Assembly: GCA_900549675.1 (NCBI GenBank)
Contig: URPG01000056.1
Span: 1 to 9,672 of the forward strand
From: an uncultured Oscillospiraceae bacterium
Lineage (GTDB): Bacteria; Bacillota; Clostridia; Oscillospirales; Acutalibacteraceae
Length of the DNA: 9,672 nt
Direction: 5' to 3'
A program made the translations under genes and the position numbers. Under the pieces are notes generated by a model. That model had not been told where the DNA came from. It worked only from the letters and a program-made list of their open reading frames with translations, and searched no databases. This document shows, in pieces, positions 7,149 to 9,672 of this stretch (position 1 is its first letter; every line of letters begins with the position of its first letter).

Positions 7149-9419
7149 ATGTTGACGAAAAAGCAAGATTGGAAAAAGAAATTATTTAGTTTAACATTGG
7201 CAGCCGGTTTGGCTTTTACTTTAATCTTTCTCTCAAATCCAGTTCCTGTTTTAGCAACAAACTCCGAAACAAATTTGGGTCCCTTAACATCACGAGATGT
7301 GGTGTATCAAATTGTCACAGACCGTTTTTACGATGGAGATACTACCAATAATGTACCGGATGGTTTTGACTCGACTTTATATGACGGAACAGGAAACGAC
7401 TTAAAACTCTATCAAGGAGGCGACTGGGCAGGCATTATTCAAAAAATCTCATATCTAAAGGATATGGGTATTACAGCAGTTTGGATTTCAGCGCCTTACG
7501 AAAACCGTGATACAGAAATTATTGATTATCAAGAAGATGGTAGTTATAACCGCTGGACAAGTTTTCATGGTTATCATGTGCGCAACTATTTTGCTACCAA
7601 CAAGCATTTTGGAACACTCGATACCTTTAAAGAACTACGAGATGCTTTAAAAGAAAATGGCATAAAGCTCGTTATTGATTTTGTAACCAACCATACTAGC
7701 CGCTCACAAAATCCAACGGCAAATTTTTCTGCTGAAGACGGCAAATTATATGAGCCGGATAGGCTCCCCAACGGGGAATACGCTTTTGACGAGAACGGTG
7801 AGCCCTATGACTATAATGGTGATGGTTTGATTGAAAACCTAATTGCCGACCCTAACAATGATGTTAATGGTTGGTTTCACGGCATAGGAGACAGGGGAGA
7901 TGATTCTTCTCGTTTTGGCTATAGACATAAAGACCTTGGCTCTTTAGCTGATTTTTCTCATGAGCAAGGAGATGTAGCAGCATATCTGGAAAAAGCTGCT
8001 CTGTTTTGGTCTGATTTAGGTGTAAATGGATTCCGTCACGATGCAACGTTGCATATGAATCCTGCGTTTGTAAAAGGGTTAAAAGACGCGATAGATTCTA
8101 ATGGTACTGTGCAGCATTTTGGAGAATTTTTTATCGGACGTCCTGACCCCAAATATAACGAATATGTATATTTTCCAAAGCAAACGGGCGTGAATAATCT
8201 TGATTTTGAATTTTACCGTGCCGCCAATTCAGCCTTTGGTGATTTCAGCACCACTATGGATGATTTTGCCAATATGCTGTTATACACCCAAGAAGATTAC
8301 GAATATGAAAATCAAACCGTCACTTTTTTAGATAACCACGATGTAACCCGTTTTGGTTATGTACAGCAGAATCAAAAACCCTATGATGCTGCTTTGGCGG
8401 TTCTTTTAACTTCCAGAGGAATTCCTAATATTTATTATGGAACTGAACAGTATGTAAATCCCGGTGATGCAAGTGACGTAGCCGGCAGAGTGTTTATGCA
8501 GTCTTTTACTACGTTTGATTCCTCTACAAAAGCCTATCAGTTAATTGCAAAACTATCTAAATTAAGACAGGAAAATAATGCATTGGCTTTTGGTCAAACC
8601 AACATTCTTTATTCCGATGACAATGTAATTGTGTATGAGCGGAAATTCTATGATGAGATTGTGGTGGTAGCGGTGAATCGGCAGCCAGATAAGAGTTATA
8701 ATCTATCCTCGATACAAACCAGTCTTCCAAATGGCACATACACAGATAATCTAGAGGGATTATTGTATGGGGACGAGGTTTCAGTGGCAAATGGTAAGCT
8801 TCAAAATCTGTCGTTAGCCGGTGGCGAAGTTTGTGTTTGGTCTTATCATCAGGAAACTTCTTCTGCACCGCAAATAGGTGATGTAGTATCCACAATGGGC
8901 CGTGCCGGAAATGATGTTTATATTTATGGCAATGGTCTAGAGGGTGACGTGACCGTAAAATTCGGGACAGTATATGCCGAAGTGGAATATAACAATAACG
9001 GTATGATTAAAACAAGTGTGCCTGAAAATGCAATTGCAGGAGAAAATAAAATTACAGTTGAAAAAAGGTTAGAAACCAGTAATTCATTTATATACAAGGT
9101 TTTGTCAGGAGATCAAAATCAAGTAATCTTTCATGTAAAAGCTGACACCAACTGGGGTGAGAATCTTTATATTGTCGGAAGCTTACCTGAATTGGGAGGA
9201 TGGAATCCTGATCAAGCGACGGAAGCTTTAATGAACCCTAATTATCCTGAATGGTTTTTACCGGTAAGTGTGCCCTGCGGAAGCACTTTTGAGTTTAAGT
9301 TTATCAAAAAAGATGATAAAGGCAATATTACATGGGAAAGCGGTAACAACCGAGTGTTTACCTCCGCAGCAGGCAGCGCAGAAACAGTGGATACACCTGT
9401 ATATACATGGAACTCATAA
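7149..9419 (+). CDS. Secreted GH13_2 amylase, maltogenic-amylase/CGTase-like, with IPT domain and CBM20
   Basis: Extracellular starch-degrading enzyme. A signal peptide (1-36, likely cleavage after VLA) is followed by the GH13 barrel with domain B (about 45-470), domain C (about 475-567), an IPT/TIG domain D (about 573-651) and a C-terminal CBM20 (about 657-756) keeping starch-binding aromatics Trp685, Tyr699, Trp702 and Trp729. Catalytic motifs are region I DFVTNH (177-182), region II GFRHD (294-298, nucleophile Asp298), region III GEFF (325-328, acid/base Glu326) and region IV DNHD (395-398, Asp398). The calcium site DGDTTNN (62-68) is kept. This is the CGTase/maltogenic amylase plan, but Gly264 replaces the aromatic residue (Tyr/Phe195) that CGTases use for cyclisation, Leu301 replaces the usual Lys after the nucleophile, and the two cysteines near CGTase positions 43 and 50 are Gly82 and Gln89. 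Sequence around 266-280 and 500-600 recalls maltogenic amylase. Hydrolysis to short maltooligosaccharides is therefore the best guess. GGAG at 7137-7140 lies eight bases before the ATG. Product profile remains unknown. Confidence 0.9.
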   Translation: MLTKKQDWKKKLFSLTLAAGLAFTLIFLSNPVPVLATNSETNLGPLTSRDVVYQIVTDRFYDGDTTNNVPDGFDSTLYDGTGNDLKLYQGGDWAGIIQKISYLKDMGITAVWISAPYENRDTEIIDYQEDGSYNRWTSFHGYHVRNYFATNKHFGTLDTFKELRDALKENGIKLVIDFVTNHTSRSQNPTANFSAEDGKLYEPDRLPNGEYAFDENGEPYDYNGDGLIENLIADPNNDVNGWFHGIGDRGDDSSRFGYRHKDLGSLADFSHEQGDVAAYLEKAALFWSDLGVNGFRHDATLHMNPAFVKGLKDAIDSNGTVQHFGEFFIGRPDPKYNEYVYFPKQTGVNNLDFEFYRAANSAFGDFSTTMDDFANMLLYTQEDYEYENQTVTFLDNHDVTRFGYVQQNQKPYDAALAVLLTSRGIPNIYYGTEQYVNPGDASDVAGRVFMQSFTTFDSSTKAYQLIAKLSKLRQENNALAFGQTNILYSDDNVIVYERKFYDEIVVVAVNRQPDKSYNLSSIQTSLPNGTYTDNLEGLLYGDEVSVANGKLQNLSLAGGEVCVWSYHQETSSAPQIGDVVSTMGRAGNDVYIYGNGLEGDVTVKFGTVYAEVEYNNNGMIKTSVPENAIAGENKITVEKRLETSNSFIYKVLSGDQNQVIFHVKADTNWGENLYIVGSLPELGGWNPDQATEALMNPNYPEWFLPVSVPCGSTFEFKFIKKDDKGNITWESGNNRVFTSAAGSAETVDTPVYTWNS

Positions 9420-9672
9420 AGATACAGTTAACCTCCTCTCTCAAAGAGCGAAGTAAAATTTCTTATTAAGCAATAGTACAAAATAGAAGAAAGCACCTTG
9501 ACGCCATTGTTAAGGTGCTTTCTCTGTCTAATCTATTTTATGTTCTGCATTAGAGACAATTTAAGGATTAAAGCATCAAAATCCATTGCAGATGATTAGA
9601 ATAATAAAAGATTTTAAGTTTTCTGAAAAGTGCAGTTTTTAGCTTGTGTATGCGGTGTTTGAACATTTATAA
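9420..9672. other. 3' intergenic region with no recognisable gene
   Basis: The 253 bases after the amylase stop contain one strong hairpin (described separately) and otherwise AT-rich sequence. Only tiny open frames without ribosome binding sites occur on either strand. A TTGAAC hexamer at about 9658-9664 near the window edge could be the -35 box of a downstream promoter, but its partner would lie outside the window. No tRNA, repeat or mobile-element end is seen. Confidence 0.7.
9488..9523 (+). terminator. Rho-independent terminator of the starch operon
   Basis: A long hairpin lies about 70 bp after the amylase stop. The arms AGAAAGCACCTT (9488-9499) and AAGGTGCTTTCT (9512-9523) pair perfectly over 12 bp. 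The stem continues inward by three more pairs (G9500-T9511 wobble, A9501-T9510, C9502-G9509), leaving a six-base loop. The downstream T-run is interrupted (CTTTCTCTGTCT), while the reverse strand also reads into a T-rich tail (TTCTATTTTG), so the element may stop transcription from both directions. Confidence 0.85.

Noticed and set aside
7149..9419. Calling the secreted amylase a cyclodextrin glucanotransferase
   Set aside because: The architecture fits, but Gly264 stands where CGTases need Tyr or Phe, and several stretches look closer to maltogenic amylase.
9540..9602. A 20-codon open frame on the + strand after the terminator
   Set aside because: It has no ribosome binding site and lies in AT-rich intergenic sequence where such frames arise by chance.
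9568..9666. A 32-codon open frame on the - strand near the window end
   Set aside because: It has a stop codon directly before its ATG, no ribosome binding site and no recognisable features.

Overview
The window is a compact starch and maltodextrin utilisation locus of seven intact genes, all on the + strand. The organism is probably a low-GC Gram-positive anaerobe (Bacillota, most likely a clostridial gut or gut-like bacterium). The evidence is the AT-rich sequence, strong AGGAGG-type ribosome binding sites, a lipoprotein substrate-binding protein, a LacI-type regulator, no outer-membrane components, and ordinary use of TGA as a stop. The species cannot be named from the sequence alone.

Layout. 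(1) 37-1206: secreted, membrane-anchored, non-catalytic protein with three tandem CBM26-like starch-binding modules. (2) 1273-2487: MalE-like maltodextrin-binding lipoprotein. (3) 2526-3434 and (4) 3431-4285: MalF- and MalG-like permeases, overlapping by 4 bp. (5) 4323-6062: cytoplasmic GH13_20 neopullulanase/cyclomaltodextrinase-type enzyme. (6) 6046-7056: LacI-family regulator overlapping gene 5 by 17 bp. (7) 7149-9419: large secreted GH13_2 amylase with the five-domain plan of CGTases and maltogenic amylases, including a C-terminal CBM20. A long-stemmed hairpin at 9488-9523 closes the unit. The last ~150 bases hold no recognisable gene.

Inferred pathway. The gene 7 enzyme cuts starch outside the cell. 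The triple-CBM26 protein holds starch granules or long glucans at the surface. The MalE lipoprotein captures the released maltooligosaccharides and MalFG imports them. The cytoplasmic GH13_20 enzyme hydrolyses them, and the LacI-type protein probably senses the sugar and controls the operon. No transporter ATPase (MalK/MsmX) is encoded here, so a shared ATPase elsewhere in the genome is expected.

The two most interesting points are the stand-alone surface protein made only of starch-binding modules, and the extracellular amylase. The amylase looks like a CGTase in architecture but carries glycine at the position where CGTases have their signature central aromatic residue, with other departures around the active site that point to hydrolysis rather than cyclisation. 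No mobile element, CRISPR array, tRNA or rRNA was seen.
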